A stretch of 61,145 bases of DNA from an uncultured Bacteroidota bacterium. Lineage in GTDB: Bacteria; Bacteroidota; Bacteroidia; Flavobacteriales_F; PHOS-HE28. The position numbers were made by a program, and so were the translations under genes. The notes under the pieces were generated by a model. That model searched no databases. It had not been told where the DNA came from and saw nothing but the letters and a program-made list of their open reading frames with translations. Below are positions 4,560 to 13,024 of the stretch, in pieces. The stretch spans positions 1 through 61,145 of the forward strand of contig CADEDY010000023.1 in the NCBI GenBank assembly GCA_902826215.1, written 5' to 3'. Every line of letters starts with the position of its first letter. Within the stretch, counting starts at the first letter, position 1.

Positions 4560-6923
4560 TTAGTTCCGCAACACTTTCCCACTCGTAATGATCGACTGCA
4601 AGCGCTCCAGCGTTTTGCGCTGCATGCAGAGTTCGAGGAAGGTCTTCCGCTCCAGGTCCAGCAGGTATTGCTCGCTGACTTCCGTGGGTTCGCTGAGGTC
4701 GCCGCCGCAGAGCACATGGCCCAGCTTCTGCGAGATCAGTGTATCGTGCTCGCTGATGTAGTTGCCGCTCTGCATGGTGTTGGCGCCGATGTACACGATG
4801 CCCAGGCCTTCGCGGCCGAGCACCTTGATGTCGGTGCGCATGGGCGGCTTGGTGTAGCCCTTCTGCCAGAGGTCGAGCGCGCATTCCTTGGCGTAGGCCA
4901 GCTGGTGCGCGCGGCTCACGATCACCTCGTCCGTGCCGCGGCGCAGGTAGCCGAGGGCGAAGGCCTCTTCGCCGCTGGTGCTCACCTTGGCCTGGCCGAT
5001 GGTGAGGAAGCGCTCGCGCAGCGCGTTGATGCGGATGTCGCCTTCCTTCAGTTCATCGCTGAGGCGCAGCGCGAACTCCTTGCTGCCACCGCCGCCGGGG
5101 ATCACGCCTACGCCGAATTCCACGAGGCCCATGTAGGTCTCGGCATGCGCCACCACCTTGTCCGCGTGAAGGCAGAGCTCGGTGCCGCCGCCGAGGCAGA
5201 GCTGGTGCGGCGCAGCCACCACGGGGATGGATGAATGCCGCATGCGCATGATCGTGTTCTGGAAGGTGCGGATGGCCATGTCCAGGTCGTCGTACTCCTG
5301 CTCCACGGCCATCATGAAGATCATGCCCACGTTGGCGCCCGCGCTGAAGAGAGCGCCGTCGTTGTAGACCACGAGGCCTTTGTAACCGGCTTCCGCGAGA
5401 TCGATCGCCTTGTTCAGACCCTGGATCACCTCCGCACCGATCACGTTCATTTTGCCGCCCCAGCTCACCGCGAGGATGCCGTCGCCGATGTCGCACACGC
5501 GGGCCAGACTGTTCTTCCACACGATGCTGCTTTCGGGCAATTCGCTCAGCACGATGGTGCCTTCCGCGCGCGGCACGGGCTTGTAGCTCTTGCTCGGGAT
5601 GTCGTAGTAGAGCCGCTTGCCACCTTCCATTTTGTAGAAGCTGGTGTTGCCAGCTGCGATCATGTCGTTCACCCACGGAGCGACTTTCACGCCCGCAGCG
5701 TTCATCGCATCGAGCGCGGTCTTCGCACCGATCGCATCCCACGTTTCAAAGGGCCCCAACTCCCAGCCGAAGCCCGCGCGCATGGCGTCGTCGATCTTGT
5801 AGAGTTGGTCGGTGATCTCGGGAATGCGGTGGCTCACGTAGGCGAACAGCCCGTGGAAGCTCTTGCGATAGAACTCACCGGCCTTGTCGGTGCCCGCGTA
5901 GAGGATCGCGGTGCGCTTCACGAGGTTGTCCTCTTTCTTGGCCGCATCCAGCGTGGCGAATTTGGGCTTCACCTGCGGACGGTATTCCAGCGTCTTCAGG
6001 TCCAGCGCGAGGATGTCGCCCTTCGGCGTTGAGCGGTCCTTGAAGAAGAAGCCCTTGCCGGTCTTGCTGCCGAGCATGTTCTTCTCCACCATCTGCTTCA
6101 GGTAGCCGGGCAGCGCGAACGTGGCGTTCTGCTCGTCCTTCGGACAGTTCTCCTGAACGCCTTTCGCAACGTGTACGAGCGTATCGAGGCCTACGACATC
6201 CGCCGTGCGGAAAGTCGCGCTCTTCGGACGGCCCAGCGCGGGACCGGTGAGGCGATCCACTTCCTCCACGGTGAGGCCCATCTCTTCCACCAAGTGGAAC
6301 AGGCCCATGATGCCGAACACGCCGATGCGGTTGGCAATGAAGGCCGGCGTGTCCTTGCACAGCACGGTGACCTTGCCGAGGATGCGCTGGCCGTAGTCCT
6401 CCAGGAAGCTCAGCACCGATGGATCCGTGTCCGGACCGGGGATGATCTCCAGCAGTGGCAGGTAGCGCGGCGGGTTGAAGAAGTGCGTGCCGCAGAAGTG
6501 CTTGCGGAAATCCTCACTACGTCCTTCGGCGATGGCGTGGATCGGAATGCCGCTCGTGTTCGTGGTGATCAGCGTACCGGGCTTGCGGTGCTTTTCCACG
6601 TTCGTCAGCACCTGCTGCTTGATGTCCAGCCGCTCGATCACCACTTCGATGATCCAGTCGCAATCTTTGATCTTCGGCAGGTCGTCGTCGAAGTTGCCGG
6701 TGCTGATGCGGCTCGCGAAGCGCTTGTCGTAGATCGGTGAGGGGTTGCTCTTCAGCGCGAAGGCAAGCGCGTCGTTGACGATCTTGTGGCGGTCGGTGCC
6801 CTCTTTCGGGACGATGTCCAGCAGCAGCACCTCGCAACCCACATTGGCAAAGTGGCAGGCGATGCGCGATCCCATGACGCCGCTACCGAGGATGGCTACT
6901 TTCTTGATGTTCCTGTTGGCCAT
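4560..6923 (-). CDS. fadN: Fused 3-hydroxyacyl-CoA dehydrogenase / enoyl-CoA hydratase (FadN type)
   Basis: A 787-residue two-domain beta-oxidation enzyme with the dehydrogenase first, the order of Bacillus FadN rather than E. coli FadB. The N-terminal NAD-binding loop is ILGSGVMGSR (residues 11-20). The 3HCDH_C region follows near 200-390. The crotonase domain has FSAGANVG for the oxyanion hole, then CLGGGTELCLHAD and VGVIPGGGG with the catalytic glutamates. It hydrates enoyl-CoA and oxidises 3-hydroxyacyl-CoA. The start ATG shares one base with the marR stop (TAATG), giving tight coupling. Earlier in-frame sequence is only the shadow of marR. Confidence 0.93.
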   Translation of the reverse strand: MANRNIKKVAILGSGVMGSRIACHFANVGCEVLLLDIVPKEGTDRHKIVNDALAFALKSNPSPIYDKRFASRISTGNFDDDLPKIKDCDWIIEVVIERLDIKQQVLTNVEKHRKPGTLITTNTSGIPIHAIAEGRSEDFRKHFCGTHFFNPPRYLPLLEIIPGPDTDPSVLSFLEDYGQRILGKVTVLCKDTPAFIANRIGVFGIMGLFHLVEEMGLTVEEVDRLTGPALGRPKSATFRTADVVGLDTLVHVAKGVQENCPKDEQNATFALPGYLKQMVEKNMLGSKTGKGFFFKDRSTPKGDILALDLKTLEYRPQVKPKFATLDAAKKEDNLVKRTAILYAGTDKAGEFYRKSFHGLFAYVSHRIPEITDQLYKIDDAMRAGFGWELGPFETWDAIGAKTALDAMNAAGVKVAPWVNDMIAAGNTSFYKMEGGKRLYYDIPSKSYKPVPRAEGTIVLSELPESSIVWKNSLARVCDIGDGILAVSWGGKMNVIGAEVIQGLNKAIDLAEAGYKGLVVYNDGALFSAGANVGMIFMMAVEQEYDDLDMAIRTFQNTIMRMRHSSIPVVAAPHQLCLGGGTELCLHADKVVAHAETYMGLVEFGVGVIPGGGGSKEFALRLSDELKEGDIRINALRERFLTIGQAKVSTSGEEAFALGYLRRGTDEVIVSRAHQLAYAKECALDLWQKGYTKPPMRTDIKVLGREGLGIVYIGANTMQSGNYISEHDTLISQKLGHVLCGGDLSEPTEVSEQYLLDLERKTFLELCMQRKTLERLQSIITSGKVLRN

Positions 6924-7357
6924 TAGGCGAAAAGTTGTTCGTGTTCGAGTATGCGATCGAGTTCCGACATCACTAGGCGGAAGCTCTCGAGTTGTTTCTG
7001 TGTGAAGCGGCTTTGCACTGCTTCGTTGAATTGGATCACCGTGTTGCGGCTCACGTCGCGCATCTGCTTGCCTTTGGCGGTGAGGTGGATATGCACAACG
7101 CGTTTGTCGTCCGTGCAGGGTACGCGCTTGATCAAGCCTTCGTCCTGCATTGTTTGCAGGGTACGCACGAGGCTGCGACTTTCCATGCCCATTTTCGGAC
7201 CGAGCTTGGTGCTTGGTGTGCCCTGCGGGTCGATACTCAAGAGGATCTGCCCGATCGCCATGGTGCCACCGTACTTGCTGGCCTCGCTGTTGTAGAGCCG
7301 GGATATGCGGCTCCACACCTTGCGTATGGGGAAGTCGATGGTTTCTTCGGGCTTCAT
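6923..7357 (-). CDS. MarR-family transcriptional regulator
   Basis: A 144-residue winged-helix protein. The recognition region GPKMGMESRSLVRTLQTMQDEG and wing KRVPCTDDKRVVHIHLTAKG are typical of MarR, with a C-terminal dimerisation helix. It heads the fadN-thiolase operon, overlapping fadN by one base, and is presumably a fatty-acyl-CoA-responsive repressor of it; the ligand is inferred from context. Two palindromes lie upstream of its ATG at 7379-7407. Confidence 0.9.
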   Translation of the reverse strand: MKPEETIDFPIRKVWSRISRLYNSEASKYGGTMAIGQILLSIDPQGTPSTKLGPKMGMESRSLVRTLQTMQDEGLIKRVPCTDDKRVVHIHLTAKGKQMRDVSRNTVIQFNEAVQSRFTQKQLESFRLVMSELDRILEHEQLFA

Positions 7358-7378
7358 TATCGGCTGCCTTCGGCCACC

Positions 7379-7407
7379 AATGTAATCACATTAGTTATGC
7401 GTGCATA
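7379..7407. promoter_or_regulatory. Candidate MarR operators
   Basis: Two adjacent palindromes lie 22-50 bases upstream of marR: AATGT-AATC-ACATT (7379-7392) and TATGC-GT-GCATA (7396-7407). Both have the size and symmetry of MarR-family sites and occupy the short gap between marR and the divergent lipoprotein gene. The assignment is by position and symmetry only. Confidence 0.55.
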
Positions 7408-7479
7408 CTATTAACGAAAATTTCATCCATGATGTTCCAAGGCATGGTCCTTGTACATTCGTGGAACCAACTTTCTACC

Positions 7480-8373
7480 ATGCGCACATTCAAACTCGGC
7501 TACATCGTCCTTGCATTGTTGATGCTCTTTGGTTCCTGTACGAAGGATGATGACGAGTCCGCAACCCCAGCTCCCGGGGACAGTGGCCCACGGCTGATCT
7601 TGAAGTTCCGATTCGATAGTACGCAGGTGCGGCTGGACAACATCGGCCAGCCATCAACGATCCCCGTGGGACATGGCGCACAAAGTCCGGTATTCAACAA
7701 GATGAGCGCGCACTACGTGGAGTTCGCACCTACGGCTTTGACCCAACTTGGAGCGGGACAAGTGGTGTATCGCGCGCCGGAGACGACCATGGGTGGCGCA
7801 CTTGCCATCGACCATGATCTCGGTCTCGCTGTAGGGGATGGCGAAGCCTTTCTCGACATTCCACTCACCGACTTGGATCCGGGAACGTATGACTGGTTGC
7901 GTGTTTCGCTGTCCTATCAGAACTACACCATCCGGTTCAATTCCGTGGGACTGCCACTCACCGGTACGATCGCTTCTTTCATCGGGTACAACACCTATAT
8001 CGGTTCCTATTTGGTAGCCGACAGCACGGTGAACGTGAATGCGAACAAGCTACAGGGCTATTGGGCTTTCGAAGTCAACGACCCGCCTATCGCTGTGCCT
8101 GTAACGGAGGGACAAGCTCCGGGAACCACGGTGGTGAATCCGCTTTTCAATGTCTCCCCGATCCCTGCGGGGTCATGTGTCGTTACCGGAAATTTCAGTG
8201 TACCGTTGGTCGTCACCGGCAATGAGACCGAGGACAAGGTCATCGTGGTCTCACTCAGCACGAACAAGAGCTTCGAGTGGATCGAAACGGACGGGGACAA
8301 TGTCTTCGAACCGATCGATGGGGAATCCGTCGTGGACATGGGTATCCGTGGGATGATCCCAACGGTCCAATAG
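7480..8373 (+). CDS. Lipoprotein of unknown function
   Basis: A 297-residue protein with a lipoprotein signal (MRTFKLGYIVLALLMLFGSC) followed by an acidic CTKDDDE linker, so it is likely exported and surface-anchored. The mature part is beta-rich, without recognised catalytic motifs, and resembles Bacteroidota surface lipoproteins that repeat short beta-sandwich units. The ATG at 7480 places the signal peptide at the N-terminus; earlier ATGs (7430, 7445) would leave it internal. Its stop nearly meets that of the convergent lipoprotein gene, two bases apart. Confidence 0.75.
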   Translation: MRTFKLGYIVLALLMLFGSCTKDDDESATPAPGDSGPRLILKFRFDSTQVRLDNIGQPSTIPVGHGAQSPVFNKMSAHYVEFAPTALTQLGAGQVVYRAPETTMGGALAIDHDLGLAVGDGEAFLDIPLTDLDPGTYDWLRVSLSYQNYTIRFNSVGLPLTGTIASFIGYNTYIGSYLVADSTVNVNANKLQGYWAFEVNDPPIAVPVTEGQAPGTTVVNPLFNVSPIPAGSCVVTGNFSVPLVVTGNETEDKVIVVSLSTNKSFEWIETDGDNVFEPIDGESVVDMGIRGMIPTVQ

Positions 8374-8375
8374 GT

Positions 8376-9104
8376 CTACGCGGGCTGCTTCACGGCACGG
8401 CGCTGCCCGTTGATCCGGATCTCCAACCCGGTATTCGGGTGGTACGTGAACTGCACAGCGCTTGCCGGTAGAACGATGTCGTTGTGCCCGGCTTGGTCAT
8501 CGTACAGGTAGACACTGTCGCAGGCGTAGTTGAAGATCAAGGTGTCCCCAAGTTCGGCCATCCGTGTTAAAGGGCCGATGTTGCGTCGCTTCAACCGAAG
8601 GGAACCATCTTCCTCGACGCGTTCCGGTAAGGCGATGTCCATGAAGCCGAGGTCATGGAACGAACCATCCAACTTGAACAACTTCTGTCCCCAGCTTTCG
8701 CGCTCGCCGAAGTTGGCCGTGATGATGTGCGTATTCGGATCGTTGGCCAAAGAGAAGAAGGAGGGAAGCATGGTCCAACTGTCATATCCCGGGCTCGATG
8801 CAGCGATGATCCGCGCCGCACTATCCGGCAACAACGTGTACCGATAGAGCCGAATGCCTTCGAAGGTGGGTTCGACATTCCCGGCCACCATCACGAAGGT
8901 GCTGTCGCCCAGATCGAAGGTGGTCTGGATCAGCAGCGTGTCGTGCTTGATGTTGTCCTCCAGTGCCAAGTAGGCCTTCGGAGCATCTCCCAAGGTAACC
9001 ATGGTGACCTCCCCATTGTTGACTTCCGGTTCTTCGGTCCCACATGCTGAGAACATGAGGAACAATGACGCAGTCAGGTAGAATGGGAGGATCCGAATTT
9101 GCAT
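8376..9104 (-). CDS. Lipoprotein of unknown function
   Basis: A 242-residue protein with lipoprotein signal MQIRILPFYLTASLFLMFSAC and an acidic GTEEPEVNN start to the mature chain. The rest is beta-rich with stretches such as DTLLIQTTFDLGDSTFVMVAG that recall beta-propeller-like surface lipoproteins, but no family is firm. The start at 9104 is chosen because it begins the signal peptide. It follows the T9SS gene 9146-9757 on the same strand by 41 bases and may be cotranscribed. Confidence 0.7.
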   Translation of the reverse strand: MQIRILPFYLTASLFLMFSACGTEEPEVNNGEVTMVTLGDAPKAYLALEDNIKHDTLLIQTTFDLGDSTFVMVAGNVEPTFEGIRLYRYTLLPDSAARIIAASSPGYDSWTMLPSFFSLANDPNTHIITANFGERESWGQKLFKLDGSFHDLGFMDIALPERVEEDGSLRLKRRNIGPLTRMAELGDTLIFNYACDSVYLYDDQAGHNDIVLPASAVQFTYHPNTGLEIRINGQRRAVKQPA

Positions 9105-9145
9105 GGGCACGGTGGATCGGCCTTGTGGTTCGCCGTTCGAGCCGA

Positions 9146-9757
9146 TCAGCGCACCAAGGTAACAGTGCCGTTGATCGTGCCTGTACCCCACGTGAACACG
9201 TAGAAATAGACGCCCGCTGAGGCTGTTTCGCCTGCGAAGGATCGTCCGTCCCAGCGCAGGTTGTTGCCCAAGCTCTCGAAGATCCGTTGGCCATAGCGGT
9301 TGTACACCGAAAGCTGCGCGCAAGGCCCCAAGAACCGTTCATTCAAGGGCGTGAAGTCGTCGTTCAGGCCATCGCCGTTCGGGGTGAAGACGTTCGGGAA
9401 CTCGATCTCCGAGAAGTCCAATTGATCCTGCGTGAGGAATTGTTCGGTACTGGTCGCCGTTTCGCCGTTGATGTCCACAACGGTGAGGTTGATCGTGATC
9501 GCGGTTCCGAAGGGAAAGGCGTGTACAGGGGTGGCCAGGGTGCTGGTGCCGCCATCGCCGAAATCCCATGCGTAGCTGACCACATTGCTGTAGTTCGAAA
9601 TGAAATAGCCCTTCACTAGATCACAGCCGGGTTCGAAACGAACTTGGATCGGAGGGGCTTGGGCTTGGGTTGTCCCGCTCAGTAAAGCCCCCATGAAGAA
9701 GAGGGACAACGAGAAACTCGCCGTGCATAAGGAAGCGGTGACGGTGCGGATGGACAT
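9146..9757 (-). CDS. PKD-domain protein with T9SS type B (CHU_C) sorting domain
   Basis: A 203-residue exported protein. A signal peptide (residues 1-33, ending TTQAQA) is followed by one PKD domain (SYAWDFGDGGTSTLATPVHAF) and then the gliding-motility-associated C-terminal domain: FPNVFTPNGDGLNDDF, VYNRYGQRIFE, WDGRSFAGETASAGVYFY. The last domain targets proteins to the type IX secretion system, so the product should be released or attached at the cell surface. It is unusually short for such cargo, which often exceeds 500 residues. The start at 9757 gives a complete signal peptide. Confidence 0.88.
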   Translation of the reverse strand: MSIRTVTASLCTASFSLSLFFMGALLSGTTQAQAPPIQVRFEPGCDLVKGYFISNYSNVVSYAWDFGDGGTSTLATPVHAFPFGTAITINLTVVDINGETATSTEQFLTQDQLDFSEIEFPNVFTPNGDGLNDDFTPLNERFLGPCAQLSVYNRYGQRIFESLGNNLRWDGRSFAGETASAGVYFYVFTWGTGTINGTVTLVR

Positions 9758-9977
9758 GGGTGTTGGGAAAGACGTGCGGTTCTCACCAAGCCTCCACCAA
9801 AGGTGTGCCCATCCGAGTTCAGCTGGAATGGCTCCAGGACCTTTCTTCAAAGACCCGGTTGTGGATAGCGGTCCGAAGGGTGAATGCAACTTTGCGAACG
9901 ACTGACGCGTATATCGGCGGAATCGTTCAATTGGTCGTTCTTTTTCGGCCATACGACACGAAGGAACTCTCCGATAC

Positions 9978-10544
9978 ATGCGCGAAGGCGCGAGCATATC
10001 ACTCTTTGGGCATTGGGCCAACGAATTGGCCTTGCGTCTTACCGCCACACCCGGGGTGCGTGTGGTATTCGAGCATACCGGCCCGGTGGATCATACCCGG
10101 TTGGAGGCGCTCATCGCCCAAGCCGAAGCGCACAGCTTGTTGGTGAAGGATGGGGTTTCGCTACGGAAGCGACTTTTCAATGTTCTCGTCGAAGGCCTGG
10201 AGAACGTGCATCACCATACGCCCGCGGACCTGGCGGCCACCGGTTTCGCACTGTTGGTGCAGGATCCGGAGGGGTATCGTGTGATGTTCGGGAATGCGGT
10301 ACCAGCTGTATCAGCGGAGCTCCTTGCTCAGCGCGTGGAGATCCTGAACCAAATGGACGAGGCCGATCTCCGGGAATACTATTTGAAGCTCCTCGCGAAC
10401 CAAGGCCGTACCGAACGTGGAGGCGCCGGGTTGGGCCTGCTCACCATGGCTCGGAAAAGTTCCGGCCCCATCTTTCTACACAAAGGCAGTAGCGACGGTA
10501 GCACGATCCATGTCGCGCTCGAGCTTTCTTTGGCCGCCAACTAG
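9978..10544 (+). CDS. SiaB-like protein kinase (DUF6272)
   Basis: A 188-residue protein with a degenerate histidine-kinase-type ATPase domain. The N-box-like VEGLENVHHHTP (about residues 72-83) and G-box ERGGAGLGLLTMAR (about 150-163) match the SiaB family. In Pseudomonas SiaB phosphorylates the STAS protein SiaC and so controls a diguanylate cyclase. Here it stands alone, without recognisable siaA, siaC or siaD partners nearby. The role is inferred from family only. Confidence 0.75.
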   Translation: MREGASISLFGHWANELALRLTATPGVRVVFEHTGPVDHTRLEALIAQAEAHSLLVKDGVSLRKRLFNVLVEGLENVHHHTPADLAATGFALLVQDPEGYRVMFGNAVPAVSAELLAQRVEILNQMDEADLREYYLKLLANQGRTERGGAGLGLLTMARKSSGPIFLHKGSSDGSTIHVALELSLAAN

Positions 10545-10550
10545 GCTGGC

Positions 10551-11768
10551 CTAACCCTTGGCGTAGTCCGCAAGCTTCTTCCACGCAGGCGACAATTCTC
10601 CCGCTTCAGCGATCGTGGCCCGTTCGATCATGGCTTCGCTATCGCTCACCAACATGCTGGGCAGCACACGTTCCAGAAGATCCCGACCGAACGCCTCGGA
10701 GGCATCGCGCGGCAATTCGCAGGGCAGGTTATCGACGGACATCACGGTGATGGATCCTTTCGACCCGGCGGGAACCTCTTTGCCTGTACTCCGATCATAG
10801 CCGAAGAACGGATCGGCGATGGTGGTTGCTCGCAACGTGCTGTCTATCGGCCCGCCGATATCGCAACTGATGTCCGCTACGACCTCCAAGGTCAGTTGCG
10901 GATCGCGAAGGTCCTCGGCCGTGAGGATCTTCGGGCCCCGAGGGTCCCAGAAATGGCAAGCGGTGTGGATGTGTGCCTTTCTGACATAAGGAAGGAATTT
11001 CGCGTGATGCCCGCTCGGGTCGAGGTGGAAGGCCTCCTTGTCGAATGGTCCTCCATCATTCCGCGCGTACAGGTCCGCGGATCCGAGCACCGTATAGATC
11101 GGTGAACTGTTCTGGGCTTGGAGGAATTCATCCGGCTTGATGCGTTCGACGCCCGCTCGCTCCAGCACGCCCATCGCTCCTTTGCCGACCCGGCCACCAC
11201 CGGTCATAACAATGCGCAGGTCATTGGGCAAAGGGTATGCGTGGAGGTAACGCTCCAATTCCTCCAGATCGTGGCATTGGTTCGCCGGTTTCAGCTCCGG
11301 TCCACCGTGCACGAGCTGCCACGCGCGGATGGCGTTGTATGCACCGACCACACCTGCCCAATACCCGAAGGCCAGCACCCGTTCCCCATGTGGGTTCGTC
11401 AGCAGCTCGTGATCGATCAAGCGGATCTTCCGCTCCAATGCGGTCTTCAGTAGTTTCTTGTTGTGCGGTTGTTCCTTGATCGTATGGCTGAAGAACAAGT
11501 AGCTCTTGTCGGGCAACAGCATGTCCAAGGGAACTTCCTTCACCCCAAGGATCAGGTCACGATCACCGAGGTCGTCCACCAACGGGATCTCAAAGGCTTC
11601 GTATTCCGCATCCGTGAAGGCGCGCACAGAGCTGCGCTGCACCACAAGGTCCACCTCGGGGTAGCGTTGCATGACCTCCTTGCATTGCGCCGGAGTGAGG
11701 GGAACACGTCGGTCTGCGGGCTGCTTGCCTTCGCGTATGATGCCGACCTTTCGGTAAGGAACTGCCAT
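10551..11768 (-). CDS. Alanine dehydrogenase / saccharopine dehydrogenase-like NAD(P) oxidoreductase
   Basis: A 405-residue enzyme of the AlaDH/PNT-N and saccharopine-dehydrogenase superfamily. The N-terminal part has VGIIREGKQPADRRVPLTP (substrate binding in this fold), then LPDKSYLFFSHTIKEQ, and a Rossmann motif RIVMTGGGRVGKGAMGVLERAG near residue 190. Bacteroidota carry this single-domain form widely, and it is often annotated as lysine-forming saccharopine dehydrogenase; the substrate cannot be settled here. The start at 11768 is preferred over an upstream ATG at 11783, which lies inside a -7 box. Confidence 0.8.
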   Translation of the reverse strand: MAVPYRKVGIIREGKQPADRRVPLTPAQCKEVMQRYPEVDLVVQRSSVRAFTDAEYEAFEIPLVDDLGDRDLILGVKEVPLDMLLPDKSYLFFSHTIKEQPHNKKLLKTALERKIRLIDHELLTNPHGERVLAFGYWAGVVGAYNAIRAWQLVHGGPELKPANQCHDLEELERYLHAYPLPNDLRIVMTGGGRVGKGAMGVLERAGVERIKPDEFLQAQNSSPIYTVLGSADLYARNDGGPFDKEAFHLDPSGHHAKFLPYVRKAHIHTACHFWDPRGPKILTAEDLRDPQLTLEVVADISCDIGGPIDSTLRATTIADPFFGYDRSTGKEVPAGSKGSITVMSVDNLPCELPRDASEAFGRDLLERVLPSMLVSDSEAMIERATIAEAGELSPAWKKLADYAKG

Positions 11769-11780
11769 TTTGAACGGCGG

Positions 11781-11788
11781 CAAATGTA
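11781..11788 (-). promoter_or_regulatory. -7 promoter box for the alanine-dehydrogenase-like gene
   Basis: TACATTTG on the minus strand matches TAnnTTTG. It ends 12 bases before the ATG at 11768, implying a very short 5' leader. It also rules out the alternative start at 11783. Confidence 0.6.
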
Positions 11789-11839
11789 GGCTTCACGAAA
11801 AGGGTGAAGGGCAAACGATCCGCAGGGCTTGGGTTCCGC

Positions 11840-11847
11840 TACCTTTG
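11840..11847 (+). promoter_or_regulatory. -7 promoter box for tmRNA
   Basis: TACCTTTG matches TAnnTTTG and ends 25 bases before the tmRNA 5' end. No clear -33 element is seen at the usual distance. Confidence 0.5.
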
Positions 11848-11872
11848 CAGTTCGTTCTTTGGATCTTCACTT

Positions 11873-12268
11873 GGGGCCGACCTGGATTCGACAGCGGCTT
11901 CGTAGTGTGTGTAAGCATGCCGAGCGTGAGGTGCGGCTCGTTACCCCAGTGCCTCGACGCCATAACTGGCGAAGTAGACTACGCTCTCGCAGCTTAACAG
12001 CCCAAGGCTGTTCGGCTTAATTCGCGTGAATAACAGTAACGCGAACGAGTACCTCTCGGGGAGGCCCGTTCCCCTCCTTTCCGAACCCGAGGTGTCATCA
12101 TGGGGATCTGGCTTGTGCGGTGGTCCGTAGCACAAGTGAGACACAGGACCTAAGTCGTTGGTGGGGTGCCCTTTCCCAGCCAGCGATCGAAAACCAATGA
12201 AGTGGCTACGCATGTAGAAAGCTCATGTTGCGGTCGTTTGGACGAGGGTTCGATCCCCTCCGGCTCCA
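11873..12268 (+). ncRNA. ssrA: Transfer-messenger RNA (tmRNA)
   Basis: The 5' end GGGGCCGACCTGGATTCGACAG and the 3' end with GGTTCGATCCCCTCCGGCTCC-A form the tRNA-like half, pairing as an acceptor stem and T arm. The CCA is not encoded. The tag reading frame starts at the GGC at 11968 and ends at the TAA at 11995-11997, giving A-GEVDYALAA, where the first alanine comes from the charged tmRNA. The terminal ALAA is the usual protease degron. tmRNA rescues stalled ribosomes with SmpB. A strong terminator follows at 12280. Confidence 0.95.
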
Positions 12269-12279
12269 CAGAAGACAGA

Positions 12280-12310
12280 CCCCGGTGCGAAAGCATCGGG
12301 GTTCTTTGTT
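12280..12310 (+). terminator. Rho-independent terminator of tmRNA
   Basis: A 9-bp stem CCCCGGTGC / GCATCGGGG around a GAAA tetraloop, followed by TTCTTTGTT. It begins 12 bases after the mature tmRNA end. Confidence 0.85.
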
Positions 12311-12354
12311 CCAATGAACTTTTCTGCATGCTTGGAGCAAGGTTGGGCGCAACA

Positions 12355-12385
12355 AGAAAAAGGCTGCCCTGGAGTAGGGCAGCCT
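12355..12385 (-). terminator. Rho-independent terminator of the EGF-like lipoprotein gene
   Basis: On the minus strand the stem AGGCTGCCC / GGGCAGCCT with a 7-base loop is followed by TTTTTCTTGTT. It also has T residues on the other strand and could work in both directions. It lies 48 bases beyond the gene's stop. Confidence 0.8.
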
Positions 12386-12432
12386 TTCTGTAGTTGATCC
12401 AGCGCGATGAACCGTGCGGAAGCACTGGTCCA

Positions 12433-12894
12433 TCACTGCTTGGTACCGGTGTAGGTGCAGGTGTTTCCGCTCAAGTTCAGGTTCAGCGTTAGGATCAAAC
12501 CGGATAGTTGGCCCGACCCACTTATAGTGGTGCCCCCGCTGATCGTTTGTGTTGCAATGTTGACACTGGAGCCGCTCACCGTTCCGACCCAGGTGTCCAC
12601 CCCGTCACTGAATACGATGCTGCTGACACCGGCAGCGCTGGAAGTGACCGTCATCAGGACCGTCCCGTTCGTTCCGGGGCAGGAAAGTGTTCCGTTGTAC
12701 GAGCCGATGAACTTCGCGCGCACTTCGGTCCCACAGGTGCTGCCTTCATAACCGCCCGGACATGCGCAGGTCCCATCGTTGCAAGTGCCTCCATTCAAGC
12801 AGGTAACGTCGTCGCACGGATCATCCTTCTTACAGCCGGTCATGGCCAAGCTGGCGGTGAGACCGGTGATCATCAACAGGTGGAACAGTTTCAT
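12433..12894 (-). CDS. Lipoprotein with EGF-like domain
   Basis: A 153-residue protein. The lipoprotein signal MKLFHLLMITGLTASLAMTGC is followed by KKDDP and a single EGF-like module with six cysteines (CDDVTCLNGGTC to CACPGGYEGSTC, about residues 27-54), then a Ser/Thr/Gly-rich beta domain of about 95 residues. It is likely surface-exposed in the outer membrane. EGF-like modules of this kind recur in Bacteroidota lipoproteins; the ligand is unknown. Confidence 0.8.
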   Translation of the reverse strand: MKLFHLLMITGLTASLAMTGCKKDDPCDDVTCLNGGTCNDGTCACPGGYEGSTCGTEVRAKFIGSYNGTLSCPGTNGTVLMTVTSSAAGVSSIVFSDGVDTWVGTVSGSSVNIATQTISGGTTISGSGQLSGLILTLNLNLSGNTCTYTGTKQ

Positions 12895-13024
12895 GGGTTA
12901 GATGGTTAGGGTTGTTTCGCTACCATCGAGAAGTTCGAGAAATGTGAACAGCGCAAGTCGTATTGCCTCGCGGGCAACGACAGCACGAGCGTCGGATCAA
13001 GTCCGGCCGCAATACCCTGATCGG

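Noticed and set aside
6924..7316. N-terminal extension of the fadN product by 131 residues.
   Set aside because: The extra residues translate the marR gene in another frame; the ATG at 6923 begins the conserved Rossmann domain and overlaps the marR stop.
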